A stretch of DNA of 62,717 bases from Promethearchaeati archaeon (GCA_019058495.1 JAHPYV010000003.1:1-62717), one strand, 5' to 3'. Positions 19,890-30,157 are shown, numbered from the stretch's first letter. The notes: generated from the sequence alone by a model not told the origin. A program made the numbers and translations.

Positions 19890-20110
19890 TCTCAGTGTCG
19901 AATGTAGAGATAAAAAGACCACCAATGAAGCAACAAACCAAGTTGGTCGCTAGTTGGGCTGAAATAAGCTGTCGCTTCAGCCGATCTCCTTTATTGCACT
20001 AGACCTTTAGAGCTTCTCTCAACATATTCTCGTTGGACTTTTTATATTATGCTAAGGAAAACGATAATAGAAGACTTTGAACGGGCCTTCTGATACAGGA
20101 GGGTCGAGAG

Positions 20111-20683
20111 TTGCCTGAGGTGCGATATCTTCAACATCAGAACAGTGTCCTCAAGATCATTGTCGCTGGAGACGGAGGAGTGGGTAAGACTAGTTTGATT
20201 AGAAGATATGTTTCAGATTGCTTCAATCCGGCGGAACGGATCACAATTGGTTGCGACTTCTATACCAAAGTATTGAAGGCCGAGAATGGCCAACAGTTCA
20301 AGTTCCAAATATGGGACGTAGGCGGTCAAGAGCAATTCAGGGCATTGCTGCCACTGTGGTCAAAGGGGTCGAGAGGCGCAATACTCGCATTTGATGTTGG
20401 GAGCATAGAATCGTATTTGCATCTTGATGAATGGCTATCGATGATGTTGGATGTCGGAATGGCAGAGAAGTTTCCGATAGTTGTTGTTGGGAACAAGAAA
20501 GACTTGTCAGACGGGTCAATTGGAGAGAGCGACCTAGACCAATACGTTAGAAAAAGACGACTAAATGGCTACTACCTTGTGAGTGCGAAAGACGGCATAA
20601 GTGTTTCGTCTCCATTCTTACGGTTGCTTAAACTAATCACAGAACATGAAGCTAAGGATGGCGGGTTGGGAAATGGAGAATAA
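20111..20683 (+). CDS. Rab/Ras-like small GTPase
   Basis: G1 GDGGVGKTS, G3 WDVGGQEQF, G4 NKKD, G5 SAK. Confidence 0.93.
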   Translation: MPEVRYLQHQNSVLKIIVAGDGGVGKTSLIRRYVSDCFNPAERITIGCDFYTKVLKAENGQQFKFQIWDVGGQEQFRALLPLWSKGSRGAILAFDVGSIESYLHLDEWLSMMLDVGMAEKFPIVVVGNKKDLSDGSIGESDLDQYVRKRRLNGYYLVSAKDGISVSSPFLRLLKLITEHEAKDGGLGNGE

Positions 20684-21548
20684 TAAACGACTTCAGCAGA
20701 ATCACTCGAATGAGGTCTTCGAGGCAAGGGGCTATTGTACGCTCTGCAAGCGCCCTGTCTCGAGAAGCTTTCCCAAGAGAGTGATTGTCTCCGAGGAAGA
20801 AATATCTAGAATAATGGATCAGGAGAATATACTGCGTGAACCAGCTCCACACGTTCATATCTACTGGATCGACAAGAATTTCAGCGTTCGTAGGGTTGAA
20901 GGAATAAGAATCAGAGACGACGGACTCAAAACCCAGTCGTGGATCATTGACGAAGCTCTCAGACCACGCCAAGAAGGAAACGTCATTCTACTCGGCGATA
21001 ATTTCGTATCAAGTTTCAACAGTATTAGCGGATTCCTAATGAGAAATCGGATAACCGTCATAGAAGCCATGCCAAGGAATATCGACAACTCACTGATCAC
21101 GATGTACTCATCCGATCAAGATGCGACCGTATCTATTTTACCGGCTGGCCACTCGAATGTGTCCAACCTCTCAGAATGGGTTAAAGTGTTTGTCAGAGTT
21201 ATAGGCGATACTCAAAGCAATTTGGATTCGAACTCCGTTTGGCTCGCGATGAGTTATGCAGATACGAATGCTGGAAGAGGCCCCGTCTCTGTGGATGAGA
21301 AGATTATTCAATTATTGATATCCTCGAAGCACACTACTGTGACGCTTCGACCCGAGGTGAGATCATTGATCATGAGTTTCTCGAGTGAGCTTGGTATGGA
21401 ATTGAGCAACGTAGAGCAGTTCTTTAGCCACGGAAGCCTCTATGATGAAATTGAAGACATGATCAAGCGCGTAGGCGTAAGCAACACTTTCAGATTGTTT
21501 TTCAAGCTTTTCAATAACAGGATGCTCAAGATTGAACGATTGGGTTAA
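20673..21548 (+). CDS. Uncharacterised CxxC-containing protein overlapping the small GTPase stop codon
   Basis: ORF MENNKRLQQNHSNEVFEARGYCTLCKRPVSRSFPKR...; ATG lies within the last codons of the GTPase. Confidence 0.65.
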   Translation: MENNKRLQQNHSNEVFEARGYCTLCKRPVSRSFPKRVIVSEEEISRIMDQENILREPAPHVHIYWIDKNFSVRRVEGIRIRDDGLKTQSWIIDEALRPRQEGNVILLGDNFVSSFNSISGFLMRNRITVIEAMPRNIDNSLITMYSSDQDATVSILPAGHSNVSNLSEWVKVFVRVIGDTQSNLDSNSVWLAMSYADTNAGRGPVSVDEKIIQLLISSKHTTVTLRPEVRSLIMSFSSELGMELSNVEQFFSHGSLYDEIEDMIKRVGVSNTFRLFFKLFNNRMLKIERLG

Positions 21549-21748
21549 GTAAGGCCCGATAGCGATATTCATGCGGTCACGAGTTTGCCTAGAAGCACTT
21601 CCGATTGGGATTCGTCCCAATTCTGATACTAATATTTATATGCTGAAGTCTTCACTCTTCACCTTACGATGTCAGTTTTTGATGTCTAGCAGAATGATCA
21701 GACATCATTTTGCCAATTGAGAGACTTACATAAAAATGGTGACTTCTT

Positions 21749-22705
21749 TTGACACTCGAGAGTCTGGTTGATTCAGGAAAGCGTTTCTTGCTGTTCGGTG
21801 GTAAAGGTGGAGTAGGCAAGACTAGCTGTGCCGCTGCTACATCTATTTGGGCGGCAGCCCAAGGCTACGATGTTTTGGTAATAAGTACTGATCCCGCGCA
21901 TAGTCTAGGAGTTATTCTCGAGCAGAAAATTGGACCTGAGGTAAAGGCGGTTGAAGGCGTTGAGAACCTCTCTGCCTTGGAGATCGATCCCAAAGTCGCC
22001 TTAAAACAGATGCAAGGAGGTGTTACGAAGACAGAGGAAAAGGATCTTTCCTTTCCGGGGTTGGACTCGATTGGTGATTTTGACATGGGTTCTGCTCCTG
22101 GTGCGGATGAAGCCTTGGCTTTTGCAAAAGTTCTGGAATACATTGAAAGACCCGAACATGAACTCATAGTTTTTGACACTGCACCCACTGGACATACTCT
22201 GCGCTTACTGTCATTGCCTGATGTGTTAAACAGCTGGCTCGGAAAGCTGATAAAACTCAGGTACTCTATGGGACGCGTTTGGGGAGGTCTTAAAGCTATA
22301 ATTGGGCGTGGGAAGGATGAGAAGGACGACAGCATAGAAGTCCTACAGCGACTCAAGAAAACGGTCGAGAAAGCCAGAGAGCAACTTAGCAACAAGAGTG
22401 TAACCAGCTTTGTTCCGGTAATGATTCCGGAGGCAATGGCCATAGAACAAACCGAGATGCTTCTGACAGCCCTCTATGAATATGAGATCCCAGTAGAGCA
22501 CATAATAGTAAACATGATTTTTCCAGAAGAAGTTTCATGTCGATTCTGCAAGGCAAGAAGAGAAATGCAGAGTCAACACTTGACCAGAATTCGCCACATA
22601 TATTCTGATCAATTCAAGGTCACTGAGTTGCCTCTCCTCGACACTGAAGTGAGAGGTATCAGCAAGATAAAACAATTGTCTTCATTCCTATTTTCGCAGT
22701 CATGA
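21749..22705 (+). CDS. ArsA/Get3-like ATPase
   Basis: FGGKGGVGKTSCAAATS, STDPAHSLG, FDTAPTGHTLRLLSLP, C-terminal CRFCKAR CxxC. Confidence 0.93.
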   Translation: MTLESLVDSGKRFLLFGGKGGVGKTSCAAATSIWAAAQGYDVLVISTDPAHSLGVILEQKIGPEVKAVEGVENLSALEIDPKVALKQMQGGVTKTEEKDLSFPGLDSIGDFDMGSAPGADEALAFAKVLEYIERPEHELIVFDTAPTGHTLRLLSLPDVLNSWLGKLIKLRYSMGRVWGGLKAIIGRGKDEKDDSIEVLQRLKKTVEKAREQLSNKSVTSFVPVMIPEAMAIEQTEMLLTALYEYEIPVEHIIVNMIFPEEVSCRFCKARREMQSQHLTRIRHIYSDQFKVTELPLLDTEVRGISKIKQLSSFLFSQS

Positions 22706-22782
22706 TTGAGAAGGGCAAGAACAGCTGACTAGCCTAAGCTTCTACTGTGGATTCTCTCATTATTCTTGTGATTTCGAGGATC

Positions 22783-24324
22783 TCAAACCAACCCACTCAT
22801 TAGATGAATTGAAATAGCAAATGCCGCAAGGAAGACTGAAGTACAGAAACAAGTGTATACAAGTGGCTTCTCTACTCCAACGGTCTTCATTGCATTGAAT
22901 GTGTTTATTGTTGTCATAAATAAAAGTACGATTGTTGGGATCATTGTGTCATGACTCAGAACCGAGAATCCAAACGCAGGAGTACTAAGCTGCCTAGTGC
23001 CAATCATTGCAAATAATGGAGAGATTGCTCCAATCAAGCCGAGAGCCGCTGAGGAGAATAATGTAAGGAGCTTAGCTTTGAATCTCTGAGCTGAGAGTAC
23101 ATTTTCTCTCTCTTCGATTAGGGCTTGATTCTCTTTCACGTAAGACACTACTTCAGTCAGTCTTTCTCCAGCCTCCTCTGCAGTTCTTTCGATCATCCGT
23201 GGTAACATGCCGATTATCTGGCGACATTGGTCACTAGAGAACTTGTTTCTTAGCCAAAGCCAAGCGTCGTTGAATGCTTCGCCGTTGTACAGAATCCTGC
23301 GTACGGTTTCCGAAATTACTGGGCTAAGCCATCCATTATACGTCTCGCTTGCTACTCTTAATGCAGACTCGGGGGAGACTCTCTCCCTGTATAGCAGTTC
23401 CCCGATAAGAGATAGAACAACCATTAGCTCCTGCAGTTCTTCCTTCGCTGTATGGTTAAGCAACCCATTCATTCCTTGAACGTTTCGTTCCTCTCCAAGA
23501 ATCTCTGTCCTTCTGACGGCTTTCATCAATTGTTTCTGTAGAATTAGGAGTAGCACAACAAACAGCAAAGCCATGGTGATCATTGAAAGCAGATTGTTTG
23601 ACAGACTGTTCACAAAAACTGCCACTGAGAAGATGATTGGCCAGAAGGTGCCCAACCCCACTATAATCAGAACTCTGCTTTCAACTTGCATCGTATACCT
23701 CTGATACTCGAACTCTGCCTCTCCTTTCCTTTCTTTGAGAACCTTCTTCAGTTCACTCCAATCCAAGTCAACTGAGAGCGCGTCCAGAAGATATCGTCGC
23801 AGGGATTCGCAAGGTTGAGAGTTAGCATATTTCCTAACAAGTCTCTCAGGTTCCTCTCCGTTGTCAATATATTTTACGATCTTGGAGAACGCCTTTGATA
23901 CAGTGCCGTGATTTCCTCTTGCAACCAGAACTACGAGATCGAATATCGATCCAGACCCGGCAGAAGCCAAGACAATTTCTTGAACTATAAGAGGAACCTG
24001 ATACGAGATTATCGCCTTTTCTTTTTCGAATTTCCTTGGAACTGAATCATAAAACCAGATGGAGATTCCATAACTAATTAACAGGCATATTGGAACTAAA
24101 ACAAATATCTGCAAATAAGATACTATGGCGACCGAAGAAGTAGAAGTAGTCAAAAAGATAAGTGCAGCCCCTGCCTTGAGATCTTCTATGTCCAATGCAT
24201 ATCTGTTATAGTATGTAGCTGGTACAGACAGCCTACTTCTGAATACTCTGTACCCCAAACCTCGCATTAGCTTGTGATTTGCCGCTGCCCTACACATTCT
24301 TACAAAAAAACTAGAACTGCTCAA
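22783..24324 (-). CDS. Type II/IV secretion system F-domain membrane protein (TadC/ArlJ-like), orphan
   Basis: Two repeated T2SF-like modules with TM helices, VQEIVLASAGSGSIFDLVVLVARG and ELMVVLSLIGELLYRERVSPESALRVASE. Confidence 0.75.
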   Translation of the reverse strand: MSSSSFFVRMCRAAANHKLMRGLGYRVFRSRLSVPATYYNRYALDIEDLKAGAALIFLTTSTSSVAIVSYLQIFVLVPICLLISYGISIWFYDSVPRKFEKEKAIISYQVPLIVQEIVLASAGSGSIFDLVVLVARGNHGTVSKAFSKIVKYIDNGEEPERLVRKYANSQPCESLRRYLLDALSVDLDWSELKKVLKERKGEAEFEYQRYTMQVESRVLIIVGLGTFWPIIFSVAVFVNSLSNNLLSMITMALLFVVLLLILQKQLMKAVRRTEILGEERNVQGMNGLLNHTAKEELQELMVVLSLIGELLYRERVSPESALRVASETYNGWLSPVISETVRRILYNGEAFNDAWLWLRNKFSSDQCRQIIGMLPRMIERTAEEAGERLTEVVSYVKENQALIEERENVLSAQRFKAKLLTLFSSAALGLIGAISPLFAMIGTRQLSTPAFGFSVLSHDTMIPTIVLLFMTTINTFNAMKTVGVEKPLVYTCFCTSVFLAAFAISIHLMSGLV

Positions 24325-24531
24325 ACCCGGTACATCTCAGGGCAGGCTATTATCAAAAACTCAGTATGCTCTCCAATCCTACTTTCAGCAAACTAGTTCT
24401 TCTGCAATAGTTATAAACCCCAGGATTGCTGATAGAGAAGTGCAGACTGTTTCCAGCATCTATAATCATGGGCCCACCAAATTCGACAGAATAAGTCATG
24501 CGTGGGGAGAATAGAATAGAAATCCTGGGAG

Positions 24532-25632
24532 TTGAATAAAAAGGTGCAAGCTGTAATGCTGGCTGCTGGAAGTGGGGCAAGACTCTCTCCATTGACTTCG
24601 GTGACTCCAAAAGCCCTCCTGCCAATTGCGAACAGACCTCTTATCGATTATGTAATAGACTCAATTCAGGAAGCTGGGATCACAGAAATAGTCGTTGCCA
24701 CGGGGTACTTGGGATCGAGAATAGTCAAATATCTCAAGACCTCAAAGGAACATAGCACCATTGAGATTGAGTGCGTCAAGGCGAACAGATACAGAGAAGG
24801 GCCACTTTATTCCTTTCTTGCAACCGAGGAATACATTTACGGTGATTTTCTTCTAATTCCAGCTGACCTCATCTTGGGACACAAGATAATCAGTGAGCTA
24901 GTGAAGAGCCACACTGAGAAGAATGTGGTTCGTGTTGCTACCAGCAGAGAAGATCTTCGATCCAAAAGAACATCCGTCTTATGCTATGAGGGACAAAGAG
25001 GTAGCAGATCGACAATGCTCAGATTCTACAGTTCCGAAATAGGCAACGAGAAGGGGAAAGACGACAAGAAGACTAGTGCAAGCACCTCCATAGGCGTCTC
25101 AGTATGCCCAAGAAAGCTATTCGAGTATGCCCATGTTGTTGCAAGAAAAGGATCGAAAAGGGTAGTTGATGCATTAAATGAGTATGTTACTGAAACTGGG
25201 CTAGGCCGATGCATACGGATTAGTGGCAAACAGTATTGGTTTGACGTTGATACAATTGAGGAGATGCTTAACGCTAACAGTTTTATCCTTAGAAAAAAGC
25301 TTGTAAGCGAAAAGAACTCAGGTCACTTCTATCCCCATCAGACAACGTCACAAGTCAGCGGTGGACGCTCCGATGGCGATGAGACTCGGCCCCCTAAAAT
25401 CGTGGGACCGGTACTTATCGGAGAAAGATGTATCATCGGTGAAGGGAGTATTATAGGACCCTCTGTATCAATTCAAAACAAATGTACCATTGGGACATTT
25501 GCAAAACTAAGGAACGCAATCATACTGCGTGACTCAAAGATATGCAACTCCGCAGTAATTGAAGACGCCGTAGTGTGTGGTCAAATAACAGTAAGAGCAG
25601 GAAAACTCGATAGAGATGTCGAGAATGAGTAA
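24532..25632 (+). CDS. Nucleotidyltransferase with left-handed beta-helix (sugar or inositol phosphate NTase)
   Basis: VMLAAGSGARLSPLTSVTPKALLPIANRPLIDYVI; C-terminal hexapeptide-like repeats. Confidence 0.9.
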   Translation: MNKKVQAVMLAAGSGARLSPLTSVTPKALLPIANRPLIDYVIDSIQEAGITEIVVATGYLGSRIVKYLKTSKEHSTIEIECVKANRYREGPLYSFLATEEYIYGDFLLIPADLILGHKIISELVKSHTEKNVVRVATSREDLRSKRTSVLCYEGQRGSRSTMLRFYSSEIGNEKGKDDKKTSASTSIGVSVCPRKLFEYAHVVARKGSKRVVDALNEYVTETGLGRCIRISGKQYWFDVDTIEEMLNANSFILRKKLVSEKNSGHFYPHQTTSQVSGGRSDGDETRPPKIVGPVLIGERCIIGEGSIIGPSVSIQNKCTIGTFAKLRNAIILRDSKICNSAVIEDAVVCGQITVRAGKLDRDVENE

Positions 25633-26269
25633 CAGTAGACTAAGATTAAGGGCGCTATTTCGACCACTAGTGGACTACATAGCGGATGTATTGATACGTT
25701 TTAAGTTGACTCCCAACATGATAACAGCCTTCGGAGCGATTTTGGCCACATTAACTCCATTTCTGATGGTGAATGGAGAATACATATTATTCGGCGTAGT
25801 AGTCTTCTTCGTAGGATTGATGGATGGCGTTGATGGAGCAATAGCTAGGATTACCAAAAAGGTGACCAAATGGGGCGGATTCCTAGACTCCCTGCTTGAT
25901 CGGTACGGTGATTCAATCATATTCATCTCTTATCTGTTCAATCCTGTCACTGCGCCGCTTGGAGGTGTAGAGATACTGTCAATACAGGTCAGAATATGGG
26001 TCTGCATAGCCATAGCAGGATCACTTATGGTGAGTTACACACGAGCGAAAAGTGAGGCAACAGGGATCAGGGAATCCGATGTGGGGATAGCAGCAAGATC
26101 TGAAAGATTACTAATATTATCCGTAACAGGAATCATCGGCCCGCTCAATGAATATATACTGATTTACGGCTTGATCATCACGGCGGTACTAGCTAACGTA
26201 ACCGCCCTACAAAGAATAGTCCACTCATACAGAATCCTGAAAAAGAGAGAAAGAGATCTCAAACATTAG
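25616..26269 (+). CDS. CDP-alcohol phosphatidyltransferase (archaetidylinositol phosphate synthase-like)
   Basis: DGVDGAIARITKKVTKWGGFLDSLLDRYGD CDP-AP motif. Confidence 0.9.
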   Translation: MSRMSNSRLRLRALFRPLVDYIADVLIRFKLTPNMITAFGAILATLTPFLMVNGEYILFGVVVFFVGLMDGVDGAIARITKKVTKWGGFLDSLLDRYGDSIIFISYLFNPVTAPLGGVEILSIQVRIWVCIAIAGSLMVSYTRAKSEATGIRESDVGIAARSERLLILSVTGIIGPLNEYILIYGLIITAVLANVTALQRIVHSYRILKKRERDLKH

Positions 26270-26377
26270 ACAAAGAATAAGGCAATGAGATAAAACAGAA
26301 TGCGAAGATCTTAATATTGTTCTTCACGCGACGACAAGATTTGGTGAGACAGTCAGCAAGAAAAGGAGGAAAACCAC

Positions 26378-26821
26378 TTGCCTATATTCAGAATTGATTT
26401 CTACTTACAAGCATCTCTCATAGGAGAAGTGCAATTCAAGGAAGACTCGAACAGAATGCTAGAGACATTAAAGAGCATAAAGGCGCTAAAAGGCGTGAAA
26501 ATGTCTGCAGTTGAATCATCCGACCGAACATGGATCGAATACGAAGGTAGTATTGATGTGCCTGAGGGCTCAAAGGCATTCCTTGCATTGCTGAAGAGCA
26601 AAGACGAAAGTGATCCGTACAATATCTTCTTGAGAATTGATATTAACAAAGAAGCAGTCACTCGGGAAAAAGCGGAACAAGAAACCAGAGAATGGATCGA
26701 AGAAACATTTGCCAAGCCTCTTAGGATAACGATGAAAGTAACCAACATCTATGTCGGAACTCCTATTGAAGTCATTAGAACTAAGAAGGCGAACACGAAA
26801 GAATCGAAAAGGTTGAATTGA
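26378..26821 (+). CDS. Conserved-looking hypothetical protein
   Basis: 147 aa ORF in a co-directional gene string; no family recognised. Confidence 0.5.
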   Translation: MPIFRIDFYLQASLIGEVQFKEDSNRMLETLKSIKALKGVKMSAVESSDRTWIEYEGSIDVPEGSKAFLALLKSKDESDPYNIFLRIDINKEAVTREKAEQETREWIEETFAKPLRITMKVTNIYVGTPIEVIRTKKANTKESKRLN

Positions 26822-26876
26822 ATGTACTCTCCTGCTTGCAAGTCAGCACCAAGATGGACTGAAACGTGAGATAGTT

Positions 26877-27668
26877 TTGAGACAAAATGTTGCGATAAGG
26901 AGTGGATTGCGAGGGGTAAGAGAAGCAGCCAAAGATAGTGACATGATCATAGTGATAGACGTACTAAGAGCTAGCAGTACCATAATCACCGCAATAGAAA
27001 ACGGAGCACTAAGTATCTTTCCGACTTTGACCGTTAATCAAGCAAGAGAGATTGCGAAAACAGTGCCTGATCCGATACTGGCGGGCGAAAGAAAAGGATT
27101 GAGAATACCTGGATTCACACTTGGAAACTCACCACTCGAATATACCCCTCGGACAGTTCGAGGTAAGAACATTGTATTAACTACGACAAATTGCACAAAG
27201 ATACTTGAGGGATGCAAGCAGTTACCTTCAGACAAAAAGGTAGTGATTGGTGCGCTACTAAATGCTGGGGCTATGGCCGAACTATCAAGGAAGCTAATAG
27301 AACAAGAGAATAGTAATATATCAATAATCCAGGCTGGCGCCAGAGGAAAGCAAAGTCAAGATGACAGAATCTGCGCAGAACTCCTGGTAACCATGATTGG
27401 ACGCAAGACCCCCCAACAGCTGACGCCTGAGTTACGGAATGTGGTAAACCTTCTTCTATACTCAATTCTGTCCAGCACCAAGCACGGGAAGCGTCTCATA
27501 AGAATAGGCTTCAAAAATGATGTAAGATACTGCAGTCAACTAAGCATATCAAACGTAATCCCCGAGTTCTCCTCTAACGGCGGAAAATCCGCTAGGATAA
27601 CCAACAGCACCAATTCTTGGTCAATTGGCAATAGCTCGATCAAGAGATCCAGACTATCTTCTGCTTAG
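26877..27668 (+). CDS. ComB-like 2-phosphosulfolactate phosphatase family protein
   Basis: VIDVLRASSTIITAIENGA...ILAGERKG...GFTLGNSPLEYT...TTTNCTKIL. Confidence 0.88.
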   Translation: MRQNVAIRSGLRGVREAAKDSDMIIVIDVLRASSTIITAIENGALSIFPTLTVNQAREIAKTVPDPILAGERKGLRIPGFTLGNSPLEYTPRTVRGKNIVLTTTNCTKILEGCKQLPSDKKVVIGALLNAGAMAELSRKLIEQENSNISIIQAGARGKQSQDDRICAELLVTMIGRKTPQQLTPELRNVVNLLLYSILSSTKHGKRLIRIGFKNDVRYCSQLSISNVIPEFSSNGGKSARITNSTNSWSIGNSSIKRSRLSSA

Positions 27669-28317
27669 ACTCTGGCAAATAGAACCGGCGCAGTCCATAG
27701 TCCTCAGCCAGCTTGTAGAGGACTAGCACACCTAGTCTTCCGCCATCACTCAGATCAACCATAACCTCATGGGAGTCGAGTTCATCAGAAATGATCCCCT
27801 GAAACACACGGTTAAGACCGGCAAGATCCCCTTCCATCAACTCTTCAGAAACATAGATAAACTTAACGTTACCTGGCACGCCAGAAACTTTTCTTCTTAA
27901 CTCGTCGCGGGCAACAAAATAATACCTAATGGGCTTAATATCGGCAAGCTTCAGGGCAGATTCTAGGAGGCTTGGGCTTCTAAAGCGTTCTTCCAGGCCG
28001 CCAACGCAGACGACTGGAACTTCGACCCCAAAGTACTCTCGAACGGGCTGCAACCACATCGGGTCCAATTCAACTTCCTTCCCACGCCATTTGCTATGGA
28101 GTTTAACAAGTCGGGCTTCAGAGAGAACCTGGAGGTTGTAGTACAACTTGGCGTTAGAGACTCTTGACTTCAGCTTCTTTACAAGGAAGCGCCGCAGATC
28201 CAGCCCAGATTTAGGACCTGCAACCAATGCCTCCAATAACATCTCCCGAGCCTCGACGCCTCCTACAGCTGCTGATACGAAACTTGCAGTGTGAGTTCTA
28301 TCGTTCATATTAATCAT
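27640..28317 (-). CDS. Winged-helix protein with C-terminal CARF/Rossmann-like domain
   Basis: N-terminal wHTH (YYNLQVLSEARLVKLHSKWRGKEVELDP) and C-terminal DLSDGGRLGVLVLYKLAEDYGLRRFYLPESKQKIVWIS. Confidence 0.6.
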   Translation of the reverse strand: MINMNDRTHTASFVSAAVGGVEAREMLLEALVAGPKSGLDLRRFLVKKLKSRVSNAKLYYNLQVLSEARLVKLHSKWRGKEVELDPMWLQPVREYFGVEVPVVCVGGLEERFRSPSLLESALKLADIKPIRYYFVARDELRRKVSGVPGNVKFIYVSEELMEGDLAGLNRVFQGIISDELDSHEVMVDLSDGGRLGVLVLYKLAEDYGLRRFYLPESKQKIVWIS

Positions 28318-28424
28318 AATAAAAATGGAATGAATGAGCTATAAAGCTTTTTATACGGTTTTCCGAAAGAATTGAGTAGAGAAATACAAAACACTAGCTC
28401 ATAATTGAAAGGTGAATTATATAG
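28318..28424. promoter_or_regulatory. Divergent intergenic promoter region between HTH/CARF-like gene and actin gene
   Basis: A/T-rich TATA-like CTATAAAGCTTTTTATA near 28338-28358 in a 107-bp head-to-head spacer. Confidence 0.45.
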
Positions 28425-29573
28425 ATGTCAGGACTTGGAGAAGAAATCGTTGCAGCCAAACCCATCGTTTTGGACAATGGAAGTGGATTGACCAAGAACG
28501 GGTACGCTGGAGAGGATCGCCCTAGGAGTGTCTGGCCGACTATAATCGGATATCCAAAATACACATCGATAATGACTGATGTGGAGCACTATACGAGAGA
28601 GTACTACATTGGAGAAGAAGCGTTGAATCTCAGAGGAGTTCTACGCTTGGTCTACCCAGTTGAGCACGGAATGATACTCGATTGGCAGGCTATGGAGAAA
28701 ATATGGCACTTTACGTTCTACAACGACTTACGGGTAAACCCATCCGAACATCCAATACTGCTAACAGAGCCACCACTGAATCCACGGAAGAACAGAGAGA
28801 AGATGGCAGAGATAATGTTCGAGACATTCAACGTTCCGGCGATGTATGTCTCCATGCAAGCTGTTCTCAGTTTGTATGCTTCTGGCCGAACCACAGGCCT
28901 CGTCGTTGACTCGGGGGATGGAGTAACTCACATAGTTCCAATCTACGAAGGTTTTGCCTTAACTCACGCTATCAACAGGGTGGATCTAGGTGGAAGAGAC
29001 ATTACTGAGTATTTGCGTCGATTGCTGAGACAAAGAGGATACAGTCTGGTATCTTCAGCCGAAAGGGAAATCGTTCGAGACATAAAGGAGAAACTGTGTT
29101 ATGTGGCACTAGAACCAGAAAAGGAAATGAAACTAGCCGAGAAAGTCACTGAGATGCAAAAAGAATACGTTCTGCCCGATGGAGAAAAAGTAGTCATTGG
29201 GGCTGAACGATTCCTTGCACCCGAAGTCTTCTTCAACCCAGGAGTAATAGGAATGGAAGCTACACCACTCGATGAATCAATTGTGGACTCGATCAGGAAG
29301 TGCGACGTAGACCTTAGAAGAGAACTATATGCAAACATTGTTCTTAGTGGCGGTTCAACTATGTTCCCTGGATTGAAAGAGCGCCTAGAGAAAGAGATAA
29401 AGGAGCTAACCCCCGAAGAGGTCGACGTAAAGATCATTGCTCCTCCAGAACGCCAGTATTCAGTCTGGATGGGTGGTTCAATACTGTCAAGTCTCAAGAC
29501 GTTCCAGAAACTTTGGATAACTAACAAAGAGTACAAGGAACAGGGAAGCTCGGTGATTCACCGGTGCTTCTAG
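28425..29573 (+). CDS. Actin (Asgard/Loki-type, strongly eukaryote-like)
   Basis: [115 protein letters not shown]-term VIHRCF. Confidence 0.98.
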   Translation: MSGLGEEIVAAKPIVLDNGSGLTKNGYAGEDRPRSVWPTIIGYPKYTSIMTDVEHYTREYYIGEEALNLRGVLRLVYPVEHGMILDWQAMEKIWHFTFYNDLRVNPSEHPILLTEPPLNPRKNREKMAEIMFETFNVPAMYVSMQAVLSLYASGRTTGLVVDSGDGVTHIVPIYEGFALTHAINRVDLGGRDITEYLRRLLRQRGYSLVSSAEREIVRDIKEKLCYVALEPEKEMKLAEKVTEMQKEYVLPDGEKVVIGAERFLAPEVFFNPGVIGMEATPLDESIVDSIRKCDVDLRRELYANIVLSGGSTMFPGLKERLEKEIKELTPEEVDVKIIAPPERQYSVWMGGSILSSLKTFQKLWITNKEYKEQGSSVIHRCF

Positions 29574-29590
29574 AGACACACACCCACTTC

Positions 29591-29611
29591 CTCTTTTTTT
29601 GGTCTTCTTTT
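29591..29611 (+). terminator. T-rich archaeal terminator candidate downstream of actin
   Basis: CTCTTTTTTTGGTCTTCTTTT. Confidence 0.4.
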
Positions 29612-29890
29612 GAACCTGTTAGCTATTTCGAAGAAATTCTACGTCTTCAGATGGTTGACTCGATTTTTCTAATCATAGACCGTCTATACTTCAGCACTAC
29701 TCAGTTCCACCAAGGACCAGTTCCTGACTAGCTTCCTTGCTAGAAAACATTCCACAACGCACTAAGAGAACATGGGAATTAGAATTCTCACTTCTGGGTT
29801 TGAGAGAGTTGTCGAATGCTATCACAGCTCAAATGTTGAGTATTTATACGCTGACCCAAAGTACAGAGCTCTAGGAGTGAGCACAATTCA

Positions 29891-30157
29891 ATGAGCGAAA
29901 CTCTGTCAGGCTTGTATGTATTGAAGCCCATCTTAGATGCGGCATTTGGTATTGCCGCAATTGTCATGTTCGCTGAGTTCATCATAGTCTTGCGACGCGC
30001 AGTTTCTCTTAGGTTTACTGCTGGACGTATTGTTGAACTCTGTGTTTGTGTGTTCATTTTCGTCATATGCCTAGACTGGGTTGCAGGCTTCAACTTCTTC
30101 AAGAACACCATAGCGCCAATAATCTGGAATATGCTCAACGGTGGTAACTCTAGGTAG
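29891..30157 (+). CDS. Small two-TM membrane protein (paralogue of 30307..30615)
   Basis: ILDAAFGIAAIVMFAEFIIVLRR..TAGRIVELCVCVFIFVICLDWVAGFNFFKNTIAPIIWNML. Confidence 0.55.
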   Translation: MSETLSGLYVLKPILDAAFGIAAIVMFAEFIIVLRRAVSLRFTAGRIVELCVCVFIFVICLDWVAGFNFFKNTIAPIIWNMLNGGNSR

